From assembly GCF_007565055.1 (NCBI RefSeq), contig NC_044561.1, positions 29,343,483 through 29,407,482 on the forward strand: a stretch of DNA of 64,000 bases, read 5' to 3'. How positions within the stretch are numbered: position 1 is the first letter of the stretch; each line of letters opens with the position of its first letter. The translations under genes were made by a program, and so were the position numbers. Below, in pieces: positions 11,418 to 22,998 of this stretch. Source of the DNA: Rhinopithecus roxellana (taxonomy: Eukaryota > Chordata > Mammalia > Primates > Cercopithecidae). Under the pieces are notes generated by a model. That model searched no databases and had not been told where the DNA came from. It worked only from the letters and a program-made list of their open reading frames with translations.

Positions 11418-11939
11418 ATAAAATTAAAAATAAAATTATTATTTTAATTTTATTTCAATATATTTGTTCCATACCTTCATAATGGGTTACCTCAAATGAA
11501 TTTATTATATAGCTGGAGCTCAAATCTAACTTTATTTATAAAATATGATTATAATTCAGCCTTATTGATTTGCAAAGATTATAAAAGAAAATCAGAGGAA
11601 AAAAATCCTATACCTTCTATAAATACAATACTTTCCCGAGGTCATGTGCATACATCATGCTTAATGTCAATCATTGATATCCCCAGTCCAAGAACCATAT
11701 GCCATATGGAACATGTGGACTCTATTCTGTGGCTCCAGAGCAACATGAGACTTCTGTTTTATATCATTTTTTCCAAATGCCTTTAAAATCATAAAGAAAT
11801 ACTTAATAAATTATAAAGAAATAACATTTTATACATTTTATACCTCATGAAATGAGGTGGATTGTGTTAGTTTACACACTGAAATTTTTATAATTTTATG
11901 TTAGACAAATATTGTTCATACTTATTCTCTTCCTTGGTT

Positions 11940-12480
11940 TGGAGTTAATTTTATGTTTTACTTGAAAGGACAAAGACTTGACCATATGGATTGTTTTAGC
12001 TAATGAAATATGAAGGAAAATTATGTGTGCCACCTTTGGGCATACAAACTTTAAGAGCTGAAATTTCTAATCCTTTTAGCTTGTGTCCCAGATAAAAGAA
12101 TATATGGAGCAAATTAACATCTATATTAATACAGAGATATATAACATATCACTTACACGACAATAGAAGGTTATTTTTACTTACAAGTAGCTTAATAAGG
12201 GATCAAACAAAGGTATTGAAGCTCTCCAATCTGCTATTGGAGTGTATCTTCATAAACCTATCTAAGAATATACATATTTGATTTAGAAGTATAACAATGC
12301 TGACATGTTATTGGAATACAAACTCCATTGGGCTGGAATTTTTTTTTTTTTTTTTTTTGGTTGGAATTTGATTGCTGTGCACTCTGTAGTGTCTCAACTC
12401 TTCCTAAATATGTAGCCCAATTGAATCTTTATTAAGTCACTGAGATTTTGGATTATTTTTGCTAGCGAAACCTAAACTAT
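11940..12480 (+). mobile_element. MLT1-like LTR, diverged
   Basis: Blocks typical of old MaLR LTRs occur in order: CTTGACCATATGGATTG, a TTTAAGAGCTGA block, and near the end AAGTCACTGAGATTTTGGAT with GAAACCTAAACTATTG. A 20-bp T-run sits inside at about 12339-12358. The assignment is by motif order; the 5' boundary is uncertain. Confidence 0.45.
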
Positions 12481-13056
12481 TGTCAATTACACTCCTGTTT
12501 ATGTGCTCTGTCTTCTCAAATTTTCTCATGAGTTCAGCTTTTTTCTATTTCTTACTTAACTAATTTATCAATGAATATTAACTCTGAGATGTGCCCAGTC
12601 TCAATGACCCTAAGAAAAAAACCTCTGCTGTTAAAGCTAAAGGAACTAATGGCGAGGGCACCCTGAGTCTCCATTGAAGAGCAGAAATATGCACCTCTGA
12701 GTCATAATAGTCACCGACTGATGATTTTATGTCCGCTCTCTAAATCTGATTCTCACATTTTAATGATTTATGTTTTACATTTAGAAAGGATTGTAAGTAG
12801 CTACCAAGTAAAAGATGTTAAAATATTCTGCATTATATACAGTAGTTTTAAACATCCTCATACAGCCATATGAATTAGGTATACTGCATCTATTAAATGA
12901 CCTCAGGAAAAAAAAAAGAAGAAAATTTAACTGAAACAAGTTCATGATGGACAAAATAGTAACTCCTTAGTGAAAGCTAGTGCCTGCCCAGGCCCCTCTA
13001 GGGATTGATGTTCCTCCTCAACCCTCTGGCTTCTCTCCTCCACAGGCCTCCACATT

Positions 13057-13225
13057 CCATAAAATCTCTCAACTCTTACCTGCCCCACCCACAGGCACTC
13101 CATAAAATCTCTCAACTCTTACCTGCCCCACTCACAGGCTTTCCATAAAATCTCTCAACTCTTACCTGCCAACCCACAGGCTCTCCATAAAATCTCTCAA
13201 CTCTTACCTGCCCCACAGCTCTCCA
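13057..13225. repeat. Four-copy 43-bp minisatellite
   Basis: Units starting CCATAAAATCTCTCAACTCT begin at 13057, 13100, 13143 and 13185, so the period is 43, 43 and 42 bp. Each unit carries CTCTTACCTGCC, which on the minus strand reads GGCAGGTAAGAG, a near-perfect vertebrate 5' splice-site consensus. Units are nearly identical, suggesting recent or homogenised expansion. Confidence 0.9.
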
Positions 13226-13988
13226 GGCTGGACCAACCACTTCCTTCCCAGGCTTCCATCTCCAGCTGTGAGGAGCCAGGTGGGGCCTGTTTATGGGGGA
13301 GCCTTGCCTCATTGTACTTCTGCCAGTACCTGCACCCCAGCTGTGCCATGTGGAGACCCCCTTCCCACAGAGCCAGACATCCCTTCAAGACCCCTTGGCC
13401 AGAGCCTATGGCTTCCCATCACTTTAGGTGGGGGCAAAGCTCTTGTTGGTGTGTGAGACACTGACCTACACTCTAGGTCTTCTGTCTCAGAGTTGAACCC
13501 AGGCTCTTCTCAGGGGCTGGTATGACCAGGAGTGAGTCTCTAACTCGTTTGAAATATTTTGGGTGGGAAGAGGGGTCTTTGTTGGCTCCCCTATTCTAGG
13601 GCAGTGGTAGGGAAGAGCTGAGGGTCTCCTGGTGGGTGTAGGCCCTGCAGCAGTGAGGTGCCAGATCTCCTGGGGATGGGTGCTGCCTCTCAGGACACTG
13701 TGCCCTGCTATGGCAGATACCCCCTGAGATGCCAGTGACAAAAGGCTGGCCTTTCCTGGGTCCTCTGTTCCTGCCCTCTCACTCAGCCCCTGACATGGCT
13801 GTCACCTACAGCCTCCTGCTGGCTTCTCAGGCCCCTGGCCAGGCAGCTTTGGGGGGTGATGGGTAATTTGCAAGTTCTCTTTTCAAACCCACCAAGTTGC
13901 TCTTCAAAATCCTTCCTGAGCCCTGAGGCCAATCAGCATGGGAGGGGGTGTGGCCGGTCCACCCTCAGTGCCCTTTCCTGTCATGCAG

Positions 13989-14098
13989 GGGCCCACAGTG
14001 TCATCAGCAAGGGTCTGATCTGCTCATTGCTGTGGAAGCTGCAGAGCTCCAGGAGCTCATCCTGGCCCCTGCCTGTAGGACGATGCAGGAGAGGGTCT
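13989..14098 (+). pseudogene. RSPH14-like internal exon fragment
   Basis: RSPH14 (RTDR1) is an armadillo/HEAT-like radial spoke-associated protein mapped to 22q11.2. After an acceptor (TTCCTGTCATGCAG ending at 13988) the frame reads GAHSVISKGLICSLLWKLQ. It then continues, after a shift near 14041, as AELQELILAPACRTMQE. This resembles the RSPH14 segment GxxxxxxxGLIxxLxWKLQ followed by EIQExIL. The frameshift makes it non-functional. The downstream exon limit is not clear. Read with the fragment at 15070-15333, same strand and order, it indicates a partial genomic (intron-bearing) duplication. Confidence 0.6.
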
Positions 14099-14164
14099 GG
14101 CACTTCCTCCCCATGAGGAAGGCGAGAACAGGAAAAGCACTGGTGATGATCCTGACACCCAGCG

Positions 14165-14350
14165 GTCACCGAGAGCCTCCTGTGTGTGTGCCAGACATTG
14201 TCTCCAAACCTCACATTTAGAAAACCCTCCAGTGAGGTGATGTCTGCCTTCAAAGCTGAGGAAATGGAGGCGCAGTGTCTTGTCTCTCACCCCAGGTCAC
14301 ACAGGATCACAGTCAACATCCTGGCCTCAAACCTGTGGGAGCACAAAGAC
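14165..14350 (-). mobile_element. MIR SINE, diverged
   Basis: Reads as a MIR on the minus strand: a GTGTGTGCCAGACATTGTCT block, GAGGAAATGGAGGCGCAGTG and AGGTCACACAGGATCACAG, in the order seen in MIR. Confidence 0.6.
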
Positions 14351-14536
14351 TCAGAGCTTGCGGTGGTGGGGGGCTGTTCCCACACTGGGCCCCTTATTGT
14401 GAGGATGGGCCAGTCACCGACCCCCAGAGTCCCTGCCTTGGCTGTGGTCACATCCCCTTTTTTGGGGGGGGGCGGCTCTTGCCTTCCCTAAGTCCTGGCT
14501 TCTCTTTCTTCTGAGAGTCTCTTTAGAGGTCTGGGT

Positions 14537-14640
14537 GAGTATTTCTCCAAGTGTGGCCCCTGAACCAGACCCCGGGTGGTCTGTGGAAAGGCATGTTCCC
14601 AGGCCCCATCCCAGCCCCATCGTTCTTAGGTTTGGAATGA
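14537..14640 (+). mobile_element. MER5A-like hAT-Charlie fragment
   Basis: Contains CCAAGTGTGGCCCCTGAACC and CCCAGGCCCCATCCCAGCCC, blocks typical of MER5A-type non-autonomous hAT elements. It is short and diverged. Confidence 0.45.
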
Positions 14641-15069
14641 GGTCTCTTTCTGTGGGACCAGGAGAGTGGCTTTCCAGGAGAGAGCTTTCTCTCTGAAACT
14701 GCAGCCTCCCCAGCCTCCCCAGATCCTCCTGTGTCCACTGTGACCACCATCCTTGCCATCACTTTCTGTGTCATCCCCAAGGGGAGCTCCTGAGGACAAG
14801 GCTTTGCTCTGTTTGCTGCTCCAGACTCAAAGGTCACAGCAGAGGTTTTGGTCCCAAGTTGAGAATTACCTGGCCCAAAAGAGTGCTGAGGTGGGAAACC
14901 CAGCTCTTGCCTCAGCATGTCACTGCATGAATGAATCAGGGAATCCCTGCAGCAGGGGGACAGGGTGGCACCTCCCCTGAGACTGCAGGAATGAGGGTCA
15001 AAAGAGGGCTGGGGTGAGAGGGGGTGAGAAAAGGCCCCCACAGGCTGTTAGAAATTCCCTGTGTTGGTG

Positions 15070-15333
15070 GTCTACCGAGAAGTATCTGGCCCTGGACGCA
15101 CAAGTCACCAGTCTGCTCCTGAAGCTGCTACACTCACCCATGGGCAGGGTGTACCTGAGGGCCACCAAGGCCCTCGCCAGCTGCCAGAGGCCCCTGAGGG
15201 CTGCAAGGTTGTGCAGGCCCATGTGCATACCCTCCGTGTCCCGGAGGAGGACAATGACAACAAGGCTTACAAGTGCGAGACCTTATACAAGACGACCCAG
15301 ATCGCCATCAATGTCATTGAGTGGAAACCCTGA
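15070..15333 (+). pseudogene. RSPH14-like terminal exon, frameshifted
   Basis: The frame starting EKYLALDAQVTSLLLKLLHS continues PMGRVYLRATKALA, then shifts near 15178. The second frame reads EAPEGCKVVQAHVHTLRVPE, followed by a stretch ending TLYKTTQIAINVIEWKP and a stop at 15331-15333. This is the C-terminal armadillo-repeat exon of RSPH14, including its characteristic IAIxVIEWKP end. One net indel separates the halves, so the product would be truncated. The other RSPH14 exons, apart from the piece at 13989, are not seen in the window. Confidence 0.72.
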
Positions 15334-18298
15334 GCCCCTCATTGGGTCAGAACTGATCAGCCACCTCTGCACCTGAATCAATGCGCTCAGTCTCTTTATT
15401 TCAAGTTGGAATAGCACTTTCTGTTTCTGGAGCACAGTCATGTCTCTTCTCACTCTCTTGCCAAAGGCTAAATGCCAGGCCCAGAGGCACCGGATCCTGG
15501 ATGGTACAGGCCGAATGCAGTGCTGGGGGTGGGTGGGAGATGGCCTTTGAGTTTCACTCTCTGCTGGGGCCAAGAGTTTTCCTCAGAATGTAGAGAGGAC
15601 TGAGACCTCCATGGGCAAAGCTGGGGGCAGGAACTTGGGCTGGGGGAAGGAAGGAACACAACTGCACCAGGCACCACCCAGGTTTCAGAAGCTCCAGTGA
15701 TTGACCCATGGGGTGTGGCTGGGTGTGGTTCTGCTCAACCAGGTCTGCCCCCTCCCCACCCTGGCTGGCAGGAAGGAAGGCAAAAGGTGAAACCCGATGC
15801 AGGTTCTTATGACTGAGGATGACTCTGTCTCAAGAGGCTCCCCGAAGGATGAGAGCTCAGGACAGGGAGAGGTTCTGGTTTCCTCCTTAAGATCTTCCCA
15901 GCAAAGAGCTGCATTCTCTAAAGTCACCCAAGCACGCCCCCAGGATGGTCTGAAGCCCAGCCACCTCCAAGGCACATTCCTGGTGCTGTCCAGGAGGGGA
16001 GCTTAGGAATCGCTTCTCTATGCCAAGCCATGGGAAACGCCTGACTGCGGAGCTTGAGCCTCCCTCAGATGTCCCTGTAGCACGTGTTGGCCTGCCCTTT
16101 AATTCAGCTCCCTGGTCAGCTCCTGAGAGGGCTTCACCCTGGGTGAAGAAGACACAATCCCTTTTCAGTGAGTGCAGGCTCCCAGTTTTGTGCACCATGA
16201 CATCATCCCACTGGGCAGCCTCCACACCAGCATCTCCTGGGCTCCCGCCTCTGCAGTCCAGGCTGAGGAGATATTAGAGATGCGGGAAATTATCAGCCAG
16301 GGACGGAGGTGCCTCTGTTACAAGGGGAGGGCCAGGAACACAGCCTATGTTGGGACCTAGAAGTCCTGAGCACCACACCTTTGCCTCCATTCTCCAAGGC
16401 CTGTTCACCATACCGTTATCAGCTTCTGGAATTTAAGAAGCTGCTGCCAGGAGAGGTATGGGAGCCAGCGTGGAAGAGGCAACTGGTCATTCAACTGTAG
16501 CCCAAAGGCACAAACTGCCACCCCAGAGAGCTGAGGCTGCACAAGGGTAGTGGGACAGCCAGTGGCTATAAGCCCACACTATGACAGGAGCCTGCTGTGT
16601 TGAGACCCCAGGTCTATCTACGGAAGAACTGTTTATCTACGGAACCTGGGGCAAGTTCATTAACTGCTCAGTGCCTCAGTTTTTCTAGCTCTAAAGTGGG
16701 GATTGTAATTGTGCCTATCATAAATGGGTATCATTTTGGCAGTGCCAGGTGCATCATGCTGACAATAAGTGCCTTGTACATTGTGGGTGCCCAAGAACAC
16801 TGTTTACAGCCCCTCAGAGGAGACAGATCAGCAGGCATCTGAGGGAGCCTGGAACCCAGCATCCTGCAGGTGCCTGGGGTCCTATACCCAGGAGAAGCTG
16901 CTCCCTCACTCCACAGCAGTCTACACAGCACCCCCTCCTGACCAGGGGTACACTGGTTTGGGCAAGTGTTAGGAGGGAGCCCTGGGCCTCTCTGGGCTCT
17001 GACCTTCCCTGGAAGGACTGTAGAGGGTCCAGAACACTGCCTTCTCCCAGCCAGGCCCCTCCCTCCCTTTCCCAAACTCACGGCCTCCTCACCGCTCTCT
17101 GCCACAGACTCAGGACTCATCTCATTATGTCCTTCATCCCTGTTTGCACCAAGAGCTGCAAGAAACTCAGCTCACCTCCCCTTCATGGCCCTGAATACTC
17201 CTTTTCTGACCCCATCTGCTGAAATCTTTTTTCCAAGCCCTCTGGAGGCCCCAGGGCCTCAGAATCTCCCAGGAACATTCTTTCCTTTCTTGCCTGGACT
17301 GAAACCTAGCTTTTCTGAGACCTGCTTCCCCACCCTAGGCATCCTCCTATGTGGGGCTGCTTTCCTCCCTCCCTGCCCCTCATACCCTCACTGGAGAGGG
17401 ACAGGTCCTTACAGACCATCTCCTGTGCCCGTTCTGAGGAGCCCTCTGGTTCTGAATCTCTGCACAGGCTCTGTGGCTCTGGCCTTCTCCCCTCCCCAAC
17501 ACCACACCACCAGATTGCTCTTGTAGCGCTCTACGTGGTCTCCATGTGGCTGAGCCCAACCACCAATCCTCAGGCCTCATCTTTCTCTGGCCATGAGCAT
17601 TTCCCCAGTGGAGCCTCACCATTTCCCTTCCCTGAAAAACTTCCAGGAAATGAGGCCACTTCTCTGTCATTTTGGTTGTTCAAAATAGCACATTTGCTAT
17701 TGTGCTCTTTAAGGAACTGATATACATCGTGGTGTGTTTAAGCCTTTAGGGAAGTGGGAGGATACTGGAGGCTGCTCTGTGAGCATCTCTATGCTATACC
17801 AAGTCAGATCAGTGAGGGAAACTGGACCACTAAGCTGCAGGGCTACCTCCCCCTCCAGGAGGCTTTTCACATCTTCCACGATCCCCTCACTGGAGACCTT
17901 TCATGGCCCGGACTCATCTTAGGCCTCCCTGTTCTCTCCATGTGCTACTGGGGTGCCTACCGATCAGAAAATGAGCGATGCTGTCACTGAACTGACTGCC
18001 CATGGGGACTCGTGGTCTTTGGTGCATTCCAGGTTCCACCACAGACTCTGCATCCACAGGCAACTGTGGTCCTGGCTGCTCTCTGCCATCAGGTTTCCCT
18101 TCCATTTTTACTTATTGCCTAAAGAACTTCATACAAATTTCTATTTAAAACCAGTTTATTGCACAGTCTCACATAGAACACATCAACTATTTTAATTTTT
18201 TTCTTCTTTCCTATCACTGTCTAAAAGCACATTTTTTTTTACACAGTAAGACCCAGTGTGGTTCACTGTATCTAATCTTTCACTATTAGATGGGCAAT
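15334..18298. other. GC-moderate non-coding stretch
   Basis: Follows the RSPH14-like last exon and may be its duplicated downstream flank. There are several open frames (for example about 186 codons at 16966-17526 plus). They show no splice logic or recognisable domain and I treat them as chance. A MIR lies at 16640-16795. Confidence 0.45.
16640..16795 (+). mobile_element. MIR SINE
   Basis: MIR core in forward orientation: GGGGCAAGTTCATTAACTGC, CAGTGCCTCAGTTTTTCTAG, AAAGTGGGGATTGTAATTG, then a CAGGTGCATCATGC block and AATAAGTGCC. Confidence 0.7.
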
Positions 18299-18340
18299 TT
18301 TTTTTTTTTTTTTTTTTTTTTGAGATGGAGTCTTGCCCTG
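18299..18340 (-). mobile_element. Alu stub
   Basis: A 23-bp T-run followed by GAGATGGAGTCTTGCCCTG, the first bases of an antisense Alu, then unrelated sequence. It is a severely 5'-truncated Alu or a deletion remnant. Confidence 0.6.
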
Positions 18341-18851
18341 GGTGATTCTCTTTGATTCTCTTTGTTCTCATTCCTTGAGAAAAACCACATGCTCTATGGG
18401 AGCATAGTCCTTCAATTGCACTGGTACAACATGTCAGTAACTTTTCACTCCCTGAGCCAAGAGCTTCTGCATCCAAGTTTCAGCAAGACCAATTTCTGAC
18501 CCCTGGAGCAATGAGTAACACCAGCCTCACTAAGCTCACATGCCCAGCTGTGGAAGCACATTTCATTTTATGGTAAGTCTACTTTGCCACCACAGGCTAC
18601 TAGCATGTTAGTTTATAGATTAGCCTTTCGTGTTAAAGAGATCCAGCTCTTCGTGTATCTCATGAGTAATTTACTTAAATGAGACTCACATTCCTCATCT
18701 GTATAATGACTATAGCAAAACTAATTCTGTCTCAAAGTGATTGTGACACTTCAAGGAGGCAACATAGAGAAGTACCCATAGAGTATCTGATACTCAATTT
18801 ATATCTGTTATTATTTTCATTCTTATAACTTAAGTACCTGCTTATTAACTA

Positions 18852-19045
18852 CAGTCATATGGGGCAGAATGACACTTTGCTCAGTGACAGACCACATGTA
18901 TGACAGTGCTCCCATAAGATTATAACAAAGCGGAAAATTTCCTTTTGCCTAGCGAAGTTGTAACTGTTGTAATGTCGGCACAATGCATTACTTAGGTGTC
19001 TGTGGTGAGGCAGGTGTAAACAAACCTACTGCACTTCAGCATTAG
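18852..19045 (+). mobile_element. Tigger-family non-autonomous DNA transposon fragment
   Basis: Recognisable blocks: CAGTCATATGGGGCAGAATG at the terminus, CCCATAAGATTATAACAAAG, TTTTGCCTAGCGAAGTTGTA, AATGCATTACTTAGGTGTCT and GTAAACAAACCTACTGCACT. These are diagnostic of a common human TcMar-Tigger-derived repeat. I am not certain of the subfamily name. Confidence 0.6.
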
Positions 19046-19149
19046 AGTAAAACAACATTTCTTTTTGGTAACAATGTTAAGTAATATGTTATACAAATGA
19101 AAGACTAACCACAGTGATGGAATTTTTAGAAAGTGATAAAACTAAGAGT

Positions 19150-19360
19150 CCACGAGGATTTGGAGAAATGGCTACTCACATATGCTGTTAGAGGAGCATG
19201 AATTGGTGTCATCATTTTGGAAAAAGTTTGGCATGATTTATGACAATGAAAGATATGCCCCTTCTAACAGTCTGCTCCACAGAAGTGAGTGCTGGTGTTA
19301 TTCCAAAACCATTGACAAAAATACTCAAAGCATCATTACTTGAGATAGACACAATTATAT
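19150..19360 (+). mobile_element. Old L1 (L1M-like) fragment
   Basis: GATTTGGAGAAATGGCTACT and GAATTGGTGTCATCATTTTG with GGAAAAAGTTTGGCATGATT parallel the L1 ORF2 3' end, but heavily diverged. Confidence 0.45.
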
Positions 19361-19374
19361 TAAAAATAACCCTG

Positions 19375-19693
19375 GCCAGGCATGGTTGCTCACGCCTATA
19401 ATCTGATCATTTTGGGAGGCTGAGGCGGTCAGATCACCTGATGTCAGGAGTTTGTGACCAGCCTGGCCAACATGGTGAAACCCTGTCTCTGTCAAAAATA
19501 TAAAAACTTAGCCAAGTGTGTTGGCAGGTGCCTGTAGTCCCAGCTACTCGGGAGGCCAAGGCAGGAGAATGGCATGAACCTGGGATGCGGAGCTTGCAGT
19601 GAGCCAATATCCTGCCACTGCACTCAAGCCTAGGTGACAGAGCAAGACTCCAGCCCCAAAAAAAAGAAAACAAAGAAAGAAAAGGAAAAAGTC
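19375..19693 (+). mobile_element. Alu, full length, diverged
   Basis: Both arms are present (GGCCAGGCATGGTTGCTCAC to GACAGAGCAAGACTCCAGC) with a tail of mixed A/G (AAAAAAAAGAAAACAAAGAA). The right arm has the ATGGCATGAACCTGGGA form. Confidence 0.93.
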
Positions 19694-19699
19694 TAGAAC

Positions 19700-22188
19700 T
19701 CAAGTGATGAATATCAACTTAGAGAACAAAACCAAAGCCAAATTTTTGAAAACAGGAAATATTGTGATACTATCTTTTGTGGGAAGAAATTCTTGGCTTC
19801 CCCAAAAATTAGAGAACTGGGGAGAAAGTAGCCTCATCTCAGAATCTGTGACTGGATTGGGAAGTGGAGGCTGGAAATGTGCTCAAGGTCAAACTTTCCT
19901 CCTCCCTTCAAAGGAGACTGGAGTTTTACCAGTGAGCCCAGAGTGAATATTCACTCCGCCATCCATCCCAGGAGATCCCTTTAAACCAGGAGTGCACAGT
20001 GAGGACAGAAACATGACTGTGCACTAACAAGTCTTGAAAGTTCAGAGGGTGATTCTCGATTTCTCCTTGGCACACAGCAGAAGAACTGTGTCTCTAGGTT
20101 CCAGGAAATGCCTGTGAGAAAGCTGTGTCCCCCAGATTCCCTTCAACACAGATGATACCCAGTGCTTAAGCCTACACCCCTTGTGACTGATCCCAAGGAG
20201 TGTTGATTAATCTAAACCAAAGGCTCTGATGTTCCACAGGCAGAAAAGAGCAGGTGGACTGCAAAGAGAATCTCTCATGAACGCAGCACCCTCATAGCCC
20301 ATACAGACAGTTCTTACCATGGTGCCATGAAACTCTGAAAACAACAAGCCAGACCTCACACATATTTCCACTTTCTTTCTGATTTCAAACCCCCTCCTAC
20401 AGCCCCTCCTCAAAATCAGCAGGGATAACCTGGAGGCTCCTGGGACTGGATGAGTCTCCTCGTCACTTATACTCTCCAGCATCAAGTCTTTAGAAACAAA
20501 ACCAGCAGGATAAGTCATCAGAGTGACTCACCCACTCCTCCTACTTTAGCTGAAGCTGAATGATGGGTTAGTCTCCCAACCCACGCTGCTTCATACATGA
20601 TCCCCAAATCTTTCTTCTGGGTTGACAAACCTTCCTACAGCTTTTTGGGCCAGAGTTCTATACTGGCAAAATCACTTTCACGAAAACCCCAAGCCTCTTT
20701 CCCAGCAGGAAGCCAGAATCAGGTTTCTCTACCATGAACCTAGCAAGTTTTCTCCTCGGGAAGTGAGTTATTTCATGGTACATACCGCTTTCTTTCCAAG
20801 CTTTTATCTGCAATTATATAAAAGAAAACATGAGAATCAGATTCTGCTGTGTGCTTCACACAGATCTGTTATTCTCTGGACAATGATAAAAAACCAGAAG
20901 GCAGTACAGTGATTGAGCCATAGGTCAAAATACCCAAAGACTAGCACAGAGGATAGCTATAGAAAAACAAGACCTCTATTCACAGAATTAACCTTCAAAT
21001 ATGCAAATACACAATGCTTCATCCAAGGAGGAAAACTGGTATTGTGGAAAATGTCTCAGTATTCCAGTTGATAATGGATGCGTTCATTTAGAAGCAGAAT
21101 AATGTACCAAGTATCAGTTGGGAAGACACTCCTACTGAATTCCAGCCCCACAAAGACAATAGTGTACAGTGTACATAATGTGCATTGCCAGGTTTTCACA
21201 TCAAAATTAATTGAGAAGAATCAGGAAAGCAAGATTGCTGTGGAAGACAAAAAAAGTGGGTCTTACCTGGACATCACCATCATCATCATCATCACCATCT
21301 TCACCATCATCTTCATCTTTGCATTCTGGTGAACATCTTAAAAACAGGCCGTCCTCAGGATGAGCTGGAAGGACACAGAGGAAAGATCAGTGCACCGGTG
21401 GTTGGTGACTGTGAGTCACTCAGGGAGCTTTGCTGGATGTGGTGTATGGAGGTGGTTGATTAGCAAGCATGGACTGAGTTGATGCTGGGCTATTCCCCTG
21501 AGGGGAAGAGGGATGGCAGAGAAGGGGAGCAGGAAAAATATGAGACATGGAGGTCTTGGCCTTGTACTAGAGGCATCAGGCAGCAACACAAAACAGTCAA
21601 CCCAAAATGGAAATAAATGCACACTGAGGGTCAATGGAAGACTGCCTTCCTCCCTCTCAAATGTTTTGAAAGTCTACAAAACAAATAGCATTTTCTTAAC
21701 GTATTCAAGACCATGTCAGTACACTAGGATCTAATTATGCTGGTGCCACATTTAACATCTGTTTTAAAGGATTTATTACTTGATTAAAAGCCTATTTTAT
21801 TGGTGAAATGGACTCAATTTTACCCAAATTACTCTATTGTATTAATCACAAATTCTTTTCCATAGAGATCATTTAAAAATTCAATATTAAAATGCTATAA
21901 TTAAAAATAGTGATGATTTCCCATTTGTAAGTCATCTTCTGAAATGACTTCTACACACCCTTTTGGGGCCCTGTGATCAGGGGCTTCAGCAGCTCCTGTG
22001 TGACTCTCCCTGGGGAGATTCCCTAAAAATCAAGCTTCATTCAAACAGGCCAAGCTCACACAGCCTGCTCTAGCTACACCAGTGAAGCTGAGAGACATGA
22101 CTTTGAACACTTTCTACCATGAAAAAATGTTTACAAGTATGGGGGTGATTTTTGGTTAACTAGTTTACATAAAAATTATTTTTTTTGG
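19700..22188. other. Mostly unrecognised stretch with a candidate exon
   Basis: No repeat family dominates. The minus strand holds an open frame at 20207-20518 with ordinary composition, and a candidate acidic exon at 21267-21336. I cannot assign a gene. The neighbourhood (IGLL, GUSB, RGL4 relics) makes a DRICH1-type relic conceivable but unproven. Confidence 0.35.
21267..21336 (-). other. Candidate aspartate-rich exon
   Basis: On the minus strand, an acceptor-like CCTGTTTTTAAG precedes 70 bp that read CSPECKDEDDGEDGDDDDDG then DVQ, followed by a strong donor, CAG|GTAAGA. The acidic stretch corresponds to a (CAT/GAT)n tract at about 21275-21320, so it may simply be a microsatellite beside a chance donor. 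DRICH1 (aspartate-rich 1) lies near GUSBP11 and RGL4 on human 22q11.23, so a relic of that gene is the alternative. This is inference only. Confidence 0.28.
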
Positions 22189-22238
22189 CCGAGCAATCGC
22201 TCACACCTGTAATCCCAGCACTTTGGGAGGCTGTGGCC
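22189..22238 (+). mobile_element. Alu stub (5' end only)
   Basis: GGCCGAGCAATCGCTCACAC through CACTTTGGGAGGCTG: the first 50 bp of an Alu, with the rest deleted. Confidence 0.8.
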
Positions 22239-22998
22239 TTCTGTGGCTCCCACATCCAACTTGCCAGGCTCTATGGTAGTGGATTCTGATGTTGCAGCAG
22301 CCACAGCCTCATAAATATCAGATTCATAACAGGGTGCCACCTTCCCCCTGTACCAGCTACAGGTGGAGTCGATACAACAGGTCAGTATACACCCCATGGG
22401 GCACCCACACTCCTCTCCACTCCTGTCTGAGCCTTCGATGAAACTGAAACGGTGCTGTCCTAGCAGCCACACTACTGAGGCTGGCACAGCACTTGTAAAA
22501 GCAGCCTGACCCCAGGGAGATCTGGGGCTTCAGCCCTTATTCTGCCGCCACCTCCCAAACTGGCTGGTCTATGATGTCGGGGACCTGCTGTTTTCTCTGA
22601 AAAATAAACGAACATGACAAGCGCCAAGAGGCACAAAAACTGCTGTGAGACAACACGGTCGGAGCTCCTCCTCCTTCCACTACTAGCTACCGACTGAGGG
22701 TTGCTGGCCCTGGCTGACGCCTATAACCCACAAAGCTTCCTATGTCACCTGCTTACCAGGAAACAGCCAGGTCAGGCTAGTGACTCACAATGTCCAGACC
22801 CACAGCCCCACGCAATGCCTCACAATGCCCATCCCTGCTGCTGCCCACCTTGAGGCCACCCTGCCCCTCTGTGGTGACTGCACTATGCAGGCTTTTATTC
22901 ACCCTGGGCTGCCTGAGCTTTCCAGTCCTGAAGAAAGTGCAGGGGAGTTATTATTGGAAGGCACTCTCAGCAAGAAACTCAATAGAAAACCCTAGTAC
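22239..22998. other. Unrecognised stretch, possibly an old retrocopy
   Basis: The minus strand of 22240-22487 stays open and reads with a natural-looking composition (for example SDIYEAVAAATSESTTIEPG) before running into the Alu stub. I do not recognise the source. It could be a fragment of a processed transcript or chance. Confidence 0.25.

Noticed and set aside
13057..13225. Possible CRISPR-like direct repeats
   Set aside because: Units are head-to-tail without unique spacers and the window is primate nuclear DNA; this is a minisatellite.
16966..17526. 186-codon plus-strand frame in GC-rich DNA
   Set aside because: Low-complexity Pro/Ser/Leu composition, no splice or domain signals, no recognisable family; long frames are expected by chance in such DNA.
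22176..22487. Minus-strand 103-codon frame as a real small gene
   Set aside because: The C-terminal part is Alu-derived and the upstream part matches nothing I can name. I kept only a low-confidence note.
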